A DNA stretch of 64,000 nucleotides from Sphingomonas tagetis. Lineage in GTDB: Bacteria > Pseudomonadota > Alphaproteobacteria > Sphingomonadales > Sphingomonadaceae. Position numbers and translations under genes: made by a program. Each line of letters begins with the position of its first letter. Positions within the stretch are counted from its first letter, which is position 1. The notes below the pieces were generated by a model, which was not told where the DNA came from, made no database searches, and saw only the letters and a program-made list of their open reading frames with translations. The DNA lies in NCBI RefSeq assembly GCF_024211275.1, contig NZ_JAMLDX010000006.1:62001-126000 (forward strand), read 5' to 3'. Shown one piece after another: positions 17,463 through 26,604 of the stretch.

Positions 17463-18212
17463 TTGCATCCCCTCCGCCACCAGCACGCCGTCCGCGTCCC
17501 ACATCCGCATCCGCTGGCTCGAATAGCCGTTCTGCGCCGTCTCGGTCGCGGCGTGGAGCAGCCACCAGCCGTCGCGCGTCACGGGGCGGGGCTTCAGCAC
17601 GTTGACCTGCCAGGTCAGCGACGAGAGTGGCGTCATCTTCTCGAACAGCTTGAATGCGGCCGGCGGCAAGGCGTCGCCCATCGCCATCAGCTCGATCTCG
17701 GGGTCGAGCCCGGCAAGTTCGATCAGCCGCCCCCAGCGCAGCCACTCGCTCGGCCCCGCCGCATCCCTGAGGTCGAGGAAATTGAAGTTGCCGGTGAAAA
17801 ACTCCGGCGGACCGGTATAGAGATTGGCATCAGCGGCGGGCGGCGCATGGTCCGCACGCGGCGCCGCGTCGAGCGCCACCTTCGACTCGAGCGCAGTCAT
17901 GAACACGAAGATCGCGCGAAAGCCGAGCCCCGCGTCCGACACGATGTCCGCCTGCACGAACGCGGCATTGCGCCCGCGCCGCAAGCGCGTTGCGGTCACG
18001 CTCACCGCACCCGCCAGCGGGCCGATGAACGCGATCTGCGCCGAGCGCAGCGGCGGCAGGTCGGCCTCGACCTGCTTCGCCGCCGCCAGCGCCAGCGCCG
18101 AGGACAAGCCGCCATAGGCCGTGCGGCCCTGCAGCCAGTTGAGCGGGATTTGCGTGGTGAAGCCGGTGGCGGTGCGCGATGCCGTCGCCAGCAGGCCGGT
18201 CAGCGAGGTCAT
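17442..18212 (-). CDS. acyl-CoA thioesterase, double hot-dog fold (TesB-like)
   Basis: The 256-residue protein starts MTSLTGLLATASRTATGFTT. It shows the substrate-pocket strand WLQGRTAYGGLSSALALAAA and a second hot-dog half with SLTWQVNVLKPRPVTRDGWW and the end segment MWDADGVLVAEGMQGVAIFG. The family hydrolyses acyl-CoA to free acid and CoA, and the length is normal. The C-terminal VAIFG and stop codon lie in the last unit of a tandem repeat. The next gene downstream, the EF-hand gene, is 269 bp away; holC lies 81 bp upstream on the same strand. Substrate range cannot be read from the sequence. Confidence 0.88.
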   Translation of the reverse strand: MTSLTGLLATASRTATGFTTQIPLNWLQGRTAYGGLSSALALAAAKQVEADLPPLRSAQIAFIGPLAGAVSVTATRLRRGRNAAFVQADIVSDAGLGFRAIFVFMTALESKVALDAAPRADHAPPAADANLYTGPPEFFTGNFNFLDLRDAAGPSEWLRWGRLIELAGLDPEIELMAMGDALPPAAFKLFEKMTPLSSLTWQVNVLKPRPVTRDGWWLLHAATETAQNGYSSQRMRMWDADGVLVAEGMQGVAIFG

Positions 18213-18293
18213 TCCACCATTCCCACTTCTCGATTCGAAGTGATTGCTAAGCGGATACGACCGGTTTCGCCATACGCAAAATTCTAAAGCGGA

Positions 18294-18734
18294 TCAGGCA
18301 GCCTGTGACCAGCGGCCATTCTCGTCCTGCTTCCAGTAGCGCCGCTCGACGCCTTCGCGATCGGCCAGCGCCTTCCATGCCGCGCGCGCGTCGACGATCT
18401 TCTCGGCGTCGAAGAAGTGGAAGGCGCGGTCGAAACCCAGCGCCTCCTCGCGCCACACCCCGTCGATCAGCGCGACGAAGCGCGCGCCGTTAGCGGGCTC
18501 GACACCCTCGCCGATCAGCACCGGCTGGATCGCATCGTCCCCCGCACCGGCTTGCGCATGCGGCAGGAAGCTGTCGGCCTGCCAGGTCCATAGCGACGCG
18601 TCGATCTGGCGGCGCTGGCGCTCCTCGCCCGAGACGACGAGCAGCCGCCCGCCGCCGTCCACCACCTTCACCGCGATGCCGGGCAAGGCGCGCTCGACCG
18701 GCGTCACGGTGAGATGGTAGAAATCGACTTGCAT
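18294..18734 (-). CDS. holC: DNA polymerase III chi subunit
   Basis: The 146-residue product starts MQVDFYHLTVTPVERALPGI and has the HolC layout: a Rossmann-like fold with VKVVDGGGRLLVVSGEERQR, LWTWQADSFLPHAQAG and FFDAEKIVDARAAWKAL. Chi links the clamp-loader complex to single-strand binding protein and helps primer handoff in the replisome. It sits 33 bp downstream of pepA on the same strand, the pepA-holC order found across many proteobacteria. The start is the ATG at 18734. Confidence 0.92.
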   Translation of the reverse strand: MQVDFYHLTVTPVERALPGIAVKVVDGGGRLLVVSGEERQRRQIDASLWTWQADSFLPHAQAGAGDDAIQPVLIGEGVEPANGARFVALIDGVWREEALGFDRAFHFFDAEKIVDARAAWKALADREGVERRYWKQDENGRWSQAA

Positions 18735-18767
18735 TTATCCCCTCCCGCAAGCGGTCGGCGTGGCGAC

Positions 18768-20243
18768 TTAACCTTCGAAATTGTCGCGGACGAAGCGGTC
18801 GAGCAGACGCACCCCATAGCCGGTCGCGCCCTTGTCATAGGTGCTGCCGGGCTTGTCCGCCCACACCATGCCGGCAATGTCGAGATGCGCCCAGCGCACG
18901 CCGGGCTCGACGAAGCGCTGGATGAACTGCGCCGCGGTGATAGATCCGGCGCCGCGCGGGCCGACATTCTTCATGTCGGCGATCGGGCTGTCGATCAGCT
19001 TGTTATAGGCGTCGCCGAGCGGGAAGCGCCACAGCAGGTCGCCGGTCGCGCGGCCCGCCGCAAGCAGCTCCTCGGCGAGGCCATCGTCATTGGCGAACAG
19101 CCCGCCATGCTCGCTGCCCAGGCTGATGATCATCGCGCCCGTCAGCGTCGCGAGATCGACGATCGTCTTGGGCGCGAAGGTCTTCTGCGTCCAGGTGATC
19201 GCGTCGCACAGCACCAGCCGCCCCTCGGCGTCGGTGTTGATCACCTCGATCGTCTGGCCCGACATCGAGGTGACGACGTCCCCGGGGCGCTGCGCATTGC
19301 CGTCGGGCATGTTCTCGACCAGCCCGCACACGCCGACGACATTGGCCTTGGCCTTGCGCGTGGCGAGCGCCTTCATCGCGCCGGCCACCGCGCCCGCGCC
19401 GCCCATGTCCCACTTCATGTCTTCCATCCCGGCGGCCGGCTTGATCGAGATGCCGCCGGTGTCGAAGGTCACGCCCTTGCCGACGAAGGCCACGTCGATG
19501 TCGCCCGCACCCTTGCCGTTCCAGCGCATCGCGAGGATGCGGCCTTCCTTGACCGAACCCTGCGCAACGCCGAGCAGCGCGCCCATGCCGAGCTTTTCCA
19601 TCGCCGCGCGGTCGAGCACGGTGATCTCGACGCCGAGCTCGGCGAGGTGCCGGCAGCGCTCGACGAAGCTCTCGGGATAGATGACGTTGGGCGGCTCGCT
19701 GACGAGCGTGCGCGTCAGCTCAAGCCCGCCGGTGACCGCAAGCTGCGCGTCCCACGCCGCCTCGCTGCCATTGGGCGTGCTCACCAGAACGATCTCGTCG
19801 AGCGTCGGCTTCTGCTTGTCCGAAAGCTTGGTGCGATACTGGTCGAAGCGCCAGCCGCGCTGCGCCGCCGCGGCCGCGAAGCGCGACACCGCGCGGCTGC
19901 TGGGCTGGCCGCCGAGCGAGGCGAAATCGACCGCGATGCTGGTGACGCCCGAGGTCAGGAAGCGCGCCGCCAGCGCACCGCCGGCGCGCTCGTAATCGGC
20001 CTCGCTGCCCGAACCGACCCCCACCAGCACCAGCCGGTTGGCGTGCTCGCCGCCGGGCAGGAAAATCTCGGCGATCGATGCCGCCTCGCCGTCGAACCGC
20101 CCCGCCTTGGCCGCGCCGCGCGCCAGCGCCAGCGTCGCATCGTCGAGCGTGCCCGCGGGGATGCGGCCAATCCCGTCCTTCTCGACCGGCAGCGCGAGAA
20201 CGGCGGCATCGGCGGGGCGGGCGGCGGCGAATGTTACGTGCAT
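18768..20243 (-). CDS. pepA: leucyl aminopeptidase (M17)
   Basis: The 491-residue enzyme starts MHVTFAAARPADAAVLALPV; AGGAAG precedes the ATG at 20243, and the longer frame adds 36 basic residues with no family match. The catalytic domain shows the metal ligands K256 and D261 in VGKGVTFDTGG and the family signature NTDAEGRL at 336-343. M17 enzymes are hexameric two-metal aminopeptidases that clip N-terminal residues from peptides in the cytoplasm; some PepA proteins also bind DNA. It leads the pepA-holC pair and is divergent from lptD across 173 bp that should hold both promoters, though no clear motif was seen there. Confidence 0.97.
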   Translation of the reverse strand: MHVTFAAARPADAAVLALPVEKDGIGRIPAGTLDDATLALARGAAKAGRFDGEAASIAEIFLPGGEHANRLVLVGVGSGSEADYERAGGALAARFLTSGVTSIAVDFASLGGQPSSRAVSRFAAAAAQRGWRFDQYRTKLSDKQKPTLDEIVLVSTPNGSEAAWDAQLAVTGGLELTRTLVSEPPNVIYPESFVERCRHLAELGVEITVLDRAAMEKLGMGALLGVAQGSVKEGRILAMRWNGKGAGDIDVAFVGKGVTFDTGGISIKPAAGMEDMKWDMGGAGAVAGAMKALATRKAKANVVGVCGLVENMPDGNAQRPGDVVTSMSGQTIEVINTDAEGRLVLCDAITWTQKTFAPKTIVDLATLTGAMIISLGSEHGGLFANDDGLAEELLAAGRATGDLLWRFPLGDAYNKLIDSPIADMKNVGPRGAGSITAAQFIQRFVEPGVRWAHLDIAGMVWADKPGSTYDKGATGYGVRLLDRFVRDNFEG

Positions 20244-20416
20244 GAAACTTCCTGTTCCTGTGGATCGTTGTCGTTCTGGTTGTCGCCCATCTAGGCGCAA
20301 GCATCGCGATCGGCAAAGGGCAGCGATTGCGAAGCCGGGCGCGCGGTGCAATAGGGCGGGTAACGGCGCGTGACGCGCGGGTTGCCGGGTCGGCGTTAAA
20401 GGGGTTTGGTTCGGAC

Positions 20417-22681
20417 GTGACGCGCAAGGCTCTGCTGCTCGCCGGGATGCTGTCGCTCGCGCTATGCCTCGCGCCGGGCGCGATTGCCGCCGGCGCCGCG
20501 CCGCAGGATCTTCAGGACCGCGCGATCGAACCGCCGCCGCCGTCCGAAACGCCGCTGCCCGACGATCCCGACCAGATCCAGTTCTCCGCCGATACCGCCG
20601 AATATGATTCGGACGGCGACGTCGTCACGGTGAAGGGCGATGTCCGCATGTTCCGCGACGGCAACCGCCTGCGCGCCGCCCAGGTGGTGTGGAACCGCAA
20701 GACCGGCGCGGTGGTCGCGACCGGCGACATCGCGGTGACCAATCCCGAGGGCGATACCGCCTATGGCGACCGCATCGAGCTGACCGATTCGCTCAAGGAC
20801 GGCGTGATCGAGAATATGCTCGTAGTGCTGGAGCAGGGCGGCCGCATCGCCGCGCAGCGCGGCACGCGCAACGCCGCGGGGGTGATCAGCGTGGACCGCG
20901 CGGCCTACACGCCGTGCGCAGTGGTCGATTCAAACAATTGCCCGAAGGAACCGTCGTGGAAGATCACGGCGGTGCGCGTCGTCTATGACCCGGCCAAGCA
21001 ACGCATCCGCTACACCGGCGCGCGCGTCTCTTTGTTCGGCTTCGCGACGCTGCCGCTGCCGGTCTTCTCGCACTCGGTCGGCGCCGGCAATGCGAGCGGC
21101 CTCCTGGCACCGGACATCCGCTATGACGCGGTCAACGGGTTCGAGGTCGCGCTGCCCTATTTTTTCGCGCTCGGTCCCAATCGCGACCTGACGATCAAGC
21201 CGCATATCTTCAGCGACACGCTGCCGATGCTGCAGGGCGAATATCGCCAGCTGCTGGGCAAGGGCGCGTTCCGCGTTACCGGATACGCCACATTCAGCAG
21301 CCGGGCCGACGACTTCATCTCGCCGCAGCCGGGCGTGCCGGACCGCAGCGAGTTCCGCGGCTATCTCGACGCGACCGGCCGCTTCCAGTTCGACCCGTAT
21401 TGGCAGGCGAGCGCGTCGTTCCGCCTCGCCAGCGACCGCACCTTCCTGCGCCGCTACGACATTTCGACCGACGACCGGCTGCGTAACAACATCCGCGTCG
21501 AGCGGATCGACCGCGACAGCTATCTCGCGATCAATGGCTGGGCGGTGCAGACGCTGCGCCTGACCGAGAGCCAGGGGCTTCAGCCGATCGCGCTGCCCGA
21601 GGTCGATTACCGCCGCCGCTTCGGCCAGAACTTGTTGCCGGGCGGGCGGTTCGAGCTTCAGGTCAACAGCCTCGCGCTGACGCGCACCGCCGGGCAGGAC
21701 ACGCAACGCGCCTTCGCCTCGTTACGCTACGACCTGCGCAAGCTGACGTCCTGGGGGCAGGAGCTGACGCTGACCGCCTATGGCCGCGGCGACCTCTACA
21801 ACACCAACGACACGCTGGCGACCAGCGTGCCGAGCTATCGCGGGCTCGAAGGGTTCCGCGCGCGGGCGATCGGCGCGGTCGCGCTCGACATCAAATGGCC
21901 GCTGATCGGCGAGGCGTTCGGTGGCATCCAGCGCATCACCCCGCGCTTCCAGATCGTCGCCGCGCCGCGCGTCGAGAATCTCGACGTGCCGAACGAGGAT
22001 GCGCGGTCGGTCGATCTCGAGGATTCGAACCTCTTCGCGCTCAACCGCTTCCCCGGTTACGACCGGTTCGAGGATTCGACGCGCTTCACCTTCGGCCTCG
22101 ATTATGCGCTGTACCTGCCCGGCTTCTCGGTCGAGGCCAATATCGGCCAGAGCTACCGCCTGTCCTCGCGCCCCTCGCTGCTGCCTGACGGCACCGGCCT
22201 CACCGACCGCGTCTCCGACGTGGTCGGGCGAACGGTGGTGCGGTATCGCGACTTCCTGACGTTCAACCACCGTTATCGGGTCGACAAGGACAATCTCGCG
22301 ATCCGCCGCAACGAGCTCGACGCGACGATCGGCTCGCGCACCACCTATGCGACGATCGGCTATCTGCGGCTCAACCGGAACATCGCCTTCGCGCTGGAGG
22401 ACCTGCAGGACCGCGAGGAAGCGCGTGTCGGCGGGCGGGTGCAGGTCGCGCGCTTCTGGTCGGTGTTCGGCTCGGCGGTGATCGACCTGACCGATCGCGA
22501 GGAGGACCCGGCGTCCCTGAACAGCGGGTTCGAGCCAGTCCGCCACCGCATCGGTGTCGAATATGAGGACGACTGCCTTCGCCTCGGCCTGACCTGGAAG
22601 CGCGATTACCAGACCGCGGGCGACGCGCGGCGCGGCAACAGCTATCTGTTGACGCTGGCGCTCAAGAATTTAGGGCGTTAG
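20417..22681 (+). CDS. lptD: LPS-assembly outer membrane protein LptD
   Basis: The 754-residue protein begins at a GTG with MTRKALLLAGMLSLALCLAP, a signal peptide cut near AIAA. This start was chosen over upstream in-frame codons because it begins the signal peptide. The periplasmic OstA/LptA-like domain has IQFSADTAEYDSDGDVVTVK and GDVRMFRDGNRLRAAQVVW. A long beta-barrel follows, ending YLLTLALKNLGR. Cysteines in TPCAVVDSNNC and in EDDCLRLG near the C-terminus fit the conserved disulfides. With LptE it inserts lipopolysaccharide (or the sphingolipid equivalent) in the outer leaflet. It is followed by surA, which helps fold it, and pdxA and rsmA, the classic gene order. Confidence 0.96.
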   Translation: MTRKALLLAGMLSLALCLAPGAIAAGAAPQDLQDRAIEPPPPSETPLPDDPDQIQFSADTAEYDSDGDVVTVKGDVRMFRDGNRLRAAQVVWNRKTGAVVATGDIAVTNPEGDTAYGDRIELTDSLKDGVIENMLVVLEQGGRIAAQRGTRNAAGVISVDRAAYTPCAVVDSNNCPKEPSWKITAVRVVYDPAKQRIRYTGARVSLFGFATLPLPVFSHSVGAGNASGLLAPDIRYDAVNGFEVALPYFFALGPNRDLTIKPHIFSDTLPMLQGEYRQLLGKGAFRVTGYATFSSRADDFISPQPGVPDRSEFRGYLDATGRFQFDPYWQASASFRLASDRTFLRRYDISTDDRLRNNIRVERIDRDSYLAINGWAVQTLRLTESQGLQPIALPEVDYRRRFGQNLLPGGRFELQVNSLALTRTAGQDTQRAFASLRYDLRKLTSWGQELTLTAYGRGDLYNTNDTLATSVPSYRGLEGFRARAIGAVALDIKWPLIGEAFGGIQRITPRFQIVAAPRVENLDVPNEDARSVDLEDSNLFALNRFPGYDRFEDSTRFTFGLDYALYLPGFSVEANIGQSYRLSSRPSLLPDGTGLTDRVSDVVGRTVVRYRDFLTFNHRYRVDKDNLAIRRNELDATIGSRTTYATIGYLRLNRNIAFALEDLQDREEARVGGRVQVARFWSVFGSAVIDLTDREEDPASLNSGFEPVRHRIGVEYEDDCLRLGLTWKRDYQTAGDARRGNSYLLTLALKNLGR

Positions 22682-22688
22682 TTTGATA

Positions 22689-22767
22689 CCGCACCGGTCC
22701 GCTCCCTCACCCGGCCACCCATAATATACAGGCGTTGGGTGGCCGGGTGGGGAGCGGGCCGGTGCGG
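22689..22767. repeat. long GC-rich intergenic palindrome, copy 1
   Basis: A left arm of 33 bases (22689-22721, starting CCGCACCGGTCCGCTCCC) pairs with a right arm of 32 bases (22736-22767) with one mismatch and one bulge, around a 14-base AT-rich loop. It lies between lptD and surA. A second copy with the same core, GCACCGGCCCGCTCCC, lies at 54402-54482, so this is a dispersed element and not just a local terminator. Confidence 0.9.
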
Positions 22768-22859
22768 CAACTAAAAACAAGTAAGCCCCAGTTCAGGCAC
22801 AATTGGCGATTAGACGCCCACATCCCCTTGTCGGGACGAGGACTCAGGTACAGGTGAAG

Positions 22860-24206
22860 ATGACTTCGAAAGTCGCACGTTTCTGCCGTTCGGCAGTCTT
22901 GATGATCGGTATTGCAGGCAGCGCCGCGCTCGCGGCACAGACGGTCGAGGATACGGCCGTCCCCGCCGCCGCCAATCTCGACCTGCCGCAGAATCTCCAG
23001 ATCTTCGGCAAGGCCGATCCGAACGTGCGCAAGCCGACCGCGATCGTGAACGGCTATGTCATCACGCGCACCGATGTCGATCAGCGCTTCAATCTGGTCG
23101 TCGGGCTGCAGGGCTTCCAGCTCAACGAGCAGGAAGCCAACCAGCTGCGCTTGCAGATCCTGCGCCAGCTGACCGACGAGACGATCCAGATTCAGGAAGC
23201 CAAGTCGAACGACATCACGATCGGCGCCGACCAGATCGACCGCAGCTTCGTCGGCCTGTCGCAGCGCTTCAAGCGCACCCCCGACGACATGCGCAAATGG
23301 CTGCGCGAAATCGGCTCGTCGGAGCGCTCGCTGCGCCGCCAGATCGAGGGCGAACTGGCATGGCAGCGCGTGATCCAGCGCAAGGTGTCGGCCTTCACCA
23401 ATGTCAGCGACGAAGAGGTCAACGGCATCATCGCGCGGCTCAAGGCGGCGCAGGGCACCGAGGAATTCAACCTTCGCGAAATCTACATCTCGGCGACGCC
23501 GGAGCGGTCGGGCGAGGTGTATCGCGGCATGCAGCAGATGATCCAGCAGATGCAGCAGGGCCGCCCGTTCGAATATTTCGCGCGCTTCTCCGAAGCGACG
23601 ACGCGCGCGCAGGGTGGTGACTTGGGCTGGGTGCGTTCGGCGATGCTGCCCGCACCGCTCGCGACCGCGGTCGGCCAGATGCAGGTCGGCCAGGTCGCCG
23701 GCCCGATCGAGGTGCCCGGCGGCTTCTCGGTCCTCTATCTGGTCGACAAGCGCCAGGTGCTGACCGCCGACCAGCGCGACGCGCGCCTGAGCCTTCGCCA
23801 GATCACCGTCAAGTTCGAGAGCGGCACGACTCAGGCACAGGCACAGGCCAAGGCGGCCGAGTTTGCCAAGGTGCTGCAATCGACCAATGGCTGCGGCGCG
23901 GTGGGCAAGGCGGCCGAAGCGCTCGGCGCAGACGTGGTCGATAATGACGCGGTCCGCGTGCGCGACCTGCCGCCGCAGCTTCAGGACATCGTGCTCAACC
24001 TCCAGGTCGGTCAGGCGACGCCGCCCTTCGGTTCGCCGACCGATGGCATCCGTGCGCTGGTGCTGTGCGGCCGCGACGATCCCAAGACCGCAGGCCTGCC
24101 CTCGGCCGACCAGATCCGCGAGGGCATGGAGGAACAGCGCACCAACCTTCGCGCCCAGCGCCTGCTCCGCGACCTGCGCCGCGACGCGATCGTCGAGTAT
24201 CGGTAA
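22860..24206 (+). CDS. surA: periplasmic chaperone / peptidyl-prolyl isomerase SurA
   Basis: The 448-residue protein starts MTSKVARFCRSAVLMIGIAG, a signal peptide with a likely cut at ALAA-Q27. The start at 22860 is preceded by AGGTGAAG. A SurA N-domain follows (TAIVNGYVITRTDVDQRFNL), then a parvulin domain (EFNLREIYISATPERSGE through GGDLGWVRSAMLP) and a second, weaker parvulin-like region with LSLRQITVKFESG. SurA escorts outer-membrane barrels, including LptD encoded just upstream, to the BAM complex. Within the lptD-pdxA cluster, pdxA begins 4 bases after its stop. The hairpin at 22689-22767 separates it from lptD. Confidence 0.95.
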   Translation: MTSKVARFCRSAVLMIGIAGSAALAAQTVEDTAVPAAANLDLPQNLQIFGKADPNVRKPTAIVNGYVITRTDVDQRFNLVVGLQGFQLNEQEANQLRLQILRQLTDETIQIQEAKSNDITIGADQIDRSFVGLSQRFKRTPDDMRKWLREIGSSERSLRRQIEGELAWQRVIQRKVSAFTNVSDEEVNGIIARLKAAQGTEEFNLREIYISATPERSGEVYRGMQQMIQQMQQGRPFEYFARFSEATTRAQGGDLGWVRSAMLPAPLATAVGQMQVGQVAGPIEVPGGFSVLYLVDKRQVLTADQRDARLSLRQITVKFESGTTQAQAQAKAAEFAKVLQSTNGCGAVGKAAEALGADVVDNDAVRVRDLPPQLQDIVLNLQVGQATPPFGSPTDGIRALVLCGRDDPKTAGLPSADQIREGMEEQRTNLRAQRLLRDLRRDAIVEYR

Positions 24207-24210
24207 GATT

Positions 24211-25236
24211 ATGATCGCGCCTATTCGCCCGCTTGCTGTGGCAATGGGCGACCCGGCGGGGATCGGGCCTGAGATCGTCGCGAAGGCGTGGCGCAGCCGC
24301 GACCTGCATTCGCTCGCCCCCTTCTTCGCGGTCGGCGATCCGCGCGCGATCGAGGCGGTGTGGGACGGACCGGTCGCGCGGATCAGCGATCCCGGCGCCA
24401 CCGCGGCCGCCTTTGCCGATGCGCTGCCGGTGCTGACCGTGGCCGACGCCGGGACGATCGTGCCGGGCCAGCCCGATGTCGAAGGTGCGCGCTGTGCGCT
24501 CGACAGCATGGAATTCGCGACCGGCCTCACCCGCTCGGCGGCGGCGGGCGCGCTGGTGACGGGTCCGGTGTCGAAATCGCAGCTCTACCAGATCGGTTTC
24601 ACCCATCCTGGGCAGACCGAGTTCATCGCCGAGCGTTGTGGCATCTCGAAGGAGAATGCGGTGATGATGCTCGCGGGACCGACGCTGCGCGTGGTGCCGG
24701 TGACAACGCATATCCCGCTCGCCGCGGTGTGCGACGCGCTGTCGATCGAGCTGATCGTCGCCAAGGCGCGCGTGACGGCGCGCAGCCTGACCCGCAATTT
24801 CGGGATCGAATCGCCGCGCCTCGCCTTTGCCGGGCTCAATCCGCACGCCGGCGAGAGCGGCGCGATCGGGCGCGAGGAGATCGAGATCGTCGAGCCAGCC
24901 ATCCGCCAGCTCCGCGCTGAGGGAATCGACGCAGTCGGCCCGTTCGCCGCCGACACGATGTTCCATCCGCGCGCGCGCGCGCTGTATGACGTGGCGATCT
25001 GCCTCTATCACGATCAGGCGCTGGTGCCGCTCAAGACGCTGCATTTCGACGAGGGCGTCAACATGACGCTGGGGCTGCCGATCGTGCGCACCTCGCCCGA
25101 TCACGGCACCGCCTTCGGCATCGCCGGACAGGACCAGGCCGAGCCGGGCGCGATGATCGCGGCGATCCGAATGGCGGCGCAGGCAGCCGAGCGCCGCGCG
25201 CTGGCCGATGCCGAGATGGCCGCGGGAGCCGCGTGA
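24211..25236 (+). CDS. pdxA: 4-hydroxythreonine-4-phosphate dehydrogenase
   Basis: The 341-residue enzyme starts [20 protein letters not shown], the standard PdxA opening. It oxidises 4-phosphohydroxy-L-threonine with NAD and, with PdxJ, builds the pyridoxal phosphate ring. Motifs seen are [53 protein letters not shown] and [13 protein letters not shown]. The metal-ligand motif usually written GHTE reads GQTE here (HPGQTEF), although two other metal histidines are present. The gene starts 4 bases after surA and its stop overlaps the rsmA GTG by four bases, so surA-pdxA-rsmA are co-translated. Confidence 0.95.
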   Translation: MIAPIRPLAVAMGDPAGIGPEIVAKAWRSRDLHSLAPFFAVGDPRAIEAVWDGPVARISDPGATAAAFADALPVLTVADAGTIVPGQPDVEGARCALDSMEFATGLTRSAAAGALVTGPVSKSQLYQIGFTHPGQTEFIAERCGISKENAVMMLAGPTLRVVPVTTHIPLAAVCDALSIELIVAKARVTARSLTRNFGIESPRLAFAGLNPHAGESGAIGREEIEIVEPAIRQLRAEGIDAVGPFAADTMFHPRARALYDVAICLYHDQALVPLKTLHFDEGVNMTLGLPIVRTSPDHGTAFGIAGQDQAEPGAMIAAIRMAAQAAERRALADAEMAAGAA

Positions 25237-26066
25237 GCACCCTTCCCCCGCCCAGCCTGCCGCCCCTACGCGACGTCATCAACCGGCACGGGCTCTCCGC
25301 CAACAAGGCGCTGGGGCAGAATTTCCTGTTCGACCAGCAATTGCTCGACCGTATCGCACGCGTCCCCGGCGATCTCGCGGGACAGGAAGTGTTCGAGGTC
25401 GGTCCCGGCCCCGGCGGCCTCACCCGCGCCTTGCTCAGGGCCGGGGCAAAGGTCACCGCGGTCGAGCGCGATCGCCGCTGCATTCCCGCGCTCGCTGAGC
25501 TGGCCGAGGCGTTTCCGGGCATGCTGAGCGTGATCGAGGGTGATGCGCTCGAGGTGGACGCGCCCGCGCTGTTCGCGGGCAAGCCGCACATCGCCTCCAA
25601 CTTGCCCTATAATGTCGGCACCGCACTGACCGTCGGCTGGCTGTCGGCAGCGTGGGAACCGTGGTGGGCCTCGCTCACCCTCATGTTCCAGAAGGAAGTC
25701 GCCGAGCGCATCGTCGCCGTCCCCGGCACCGATGCCTATGGCCGGCTCGCCGTGCTGGCGCAGTGGCGCAGCACCGCGCGCATCGCCATGCCGGTGCACC
25801 GCAGCGCCTTCACCCCGCCGCCCAAGGTAATGTCGGCGGTGGTGCACATCGTCCCCGCCGACGAGCCTCCAGGCGTGAAGTTCAAGGTTCTGGAAAAGCT
25901 CACCGCCGCCGCGTTCGGCCAGCGCCGCAAGATGTTGCGCCAGAGCTTGAAGGCCGTGCCCGGCGCGGTCGAGGCGGCGGAAGCAGTCGGGATCGACCCG
26001 ACGCGGCGCGCCGAAACGGTCAGCGTCGATGAGTTCATCACGCTCGCCCGCAAACTCTCGGCTTAG
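25233..26066 (+). CDS. rsmA: 16S rRNA A1518/A1519 dimethyltransferase
   Basis: The 277-residue enzyme (KsgA) begins at a GTG overlapping the pdxA stop. It shows [15 protein letters not shown], the SAM-binding motif [15 protein letters not shown] (residues 54-68), the catalytic NLPYN at 123-127 and the C-domain [16 protein letters not shown]. It places four methyl groups on two adjacent adenosines at the 3' end of 16S rRNA late in 30S assembly. Length is normal. Its TAG stop shares three bases with the stop of the convergent TPR gene (TTAG). Confidence 0.97.
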   Translation: MSTLPPPSLPPLRDVINRHGLSANKALGQNFLFDQQLLDRIARVPGDLAGQEVFEVGPGPGGLTRALLRAGAKVTAVERDRRCIPALAELAEAFPGMLSVIEGDALEVDAPALFAGKPHIASNLPYNVGTALTVGWLSAAWEPWWASLTLMFQKEVAERIVAVPGTDAYGRLAVLAQWRSTARIAMPVHRSAFTPPPKVMSAVVHIVPADEPPGVKFKVLEKLTAAAFGQRRKMLRQSLKAVPGAVEAAEAVGIDPTRRAETVSVDEFITLARKLSA

Positions 26067-26572
26067 TTCTTCTTCTCTTCCGCGGTCGGCGGCGGCACGA
26101 CCTGCGCGGTCGCCGTCACCGGCGGACCCTTGGCGATCGCGGCGGCAAGCTGGGTCGCGTCGGCACAGCTGTTGCCGCACAGCGTCTTCACCCGCGCGAG
26201 ATTCTCCTTGGCGCGCTCGATCGCGCCCTTCTGCACCATCGCCTCGCCCTGCCCGCGCAGCGCAGCAATGTCGTTGGGCTCGAGCGTCAGCGCCTCGCGG
26301 TAGAAGCGGATCGCCTTGCCCGTCAGCCCCTGCGAACGCGCGATTTCCGCGAGCGCGATATACGCCGCGCGATTGCGCGGATCGACCGCCAGTGCGCTCT
26401 CGATCAGCCCGTTGGCGCCGTCGAGGTCGCCCGCCGCCTTCGCCGCCTTGCCGCGTTCGAGCAAGGCGACCGAGCGCGCATCGATCTGGTCGTCCGCCCG
26501 CTGGCCGTAGAGCGACGTCGAAACGCTGAGCAATGCCAGCGCAGCAGCGGCGGAAACGAGGGTGAAACGCAT
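26063..26572 (-). CDS. exported TPR protein
   Basis: The 169-residue protein starts [20 protein letters not shown], a signal peptide, with GGAGAGG upstream of the ATG. Two to three tetratricopeptide repeats follow ([40 protein letters not shown], and a partial one at [20 protein letters not shown]). A cysteine pair is in LCGNSCADA, and the tail ends [10 protein letters not shown]. TPRs bind other proteins; no enzyme domain is present. It lies 32 bp downstream of the RsmB-like gene on the same strand and ends in a four-base stop overlap with rsmA. The partner is not known. Confidence 0.82.
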   Translation of the reverse strand: MRFTLVSAAAALALLSVSTSLYGQRADDQIDARSVALLERGKAAKAAGDLDGANGLIESALAVDPRNRAAYIALAEIARSQGLTGKAIRFYREALTLEPNDIAALRGQGEAMVQKGAIERAKENLARVKTLCGNSCADATQLAAAIAKGPPVTATAQVVPPPTAEEKKN

Positions 26573-26604
26573 GAACCTCTCCAGAGTGGATTTGCGCAGG
26601 GCTA

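Noticed and set aside
17260..17745. A minus-strand frame running through the tandem repeats (repeated FWLSL peptide)
   Set aside because: The repeat period varies (31-33 bases) and the frame overlaps the thioesterase in another frame; there is no ribosome site or homology.
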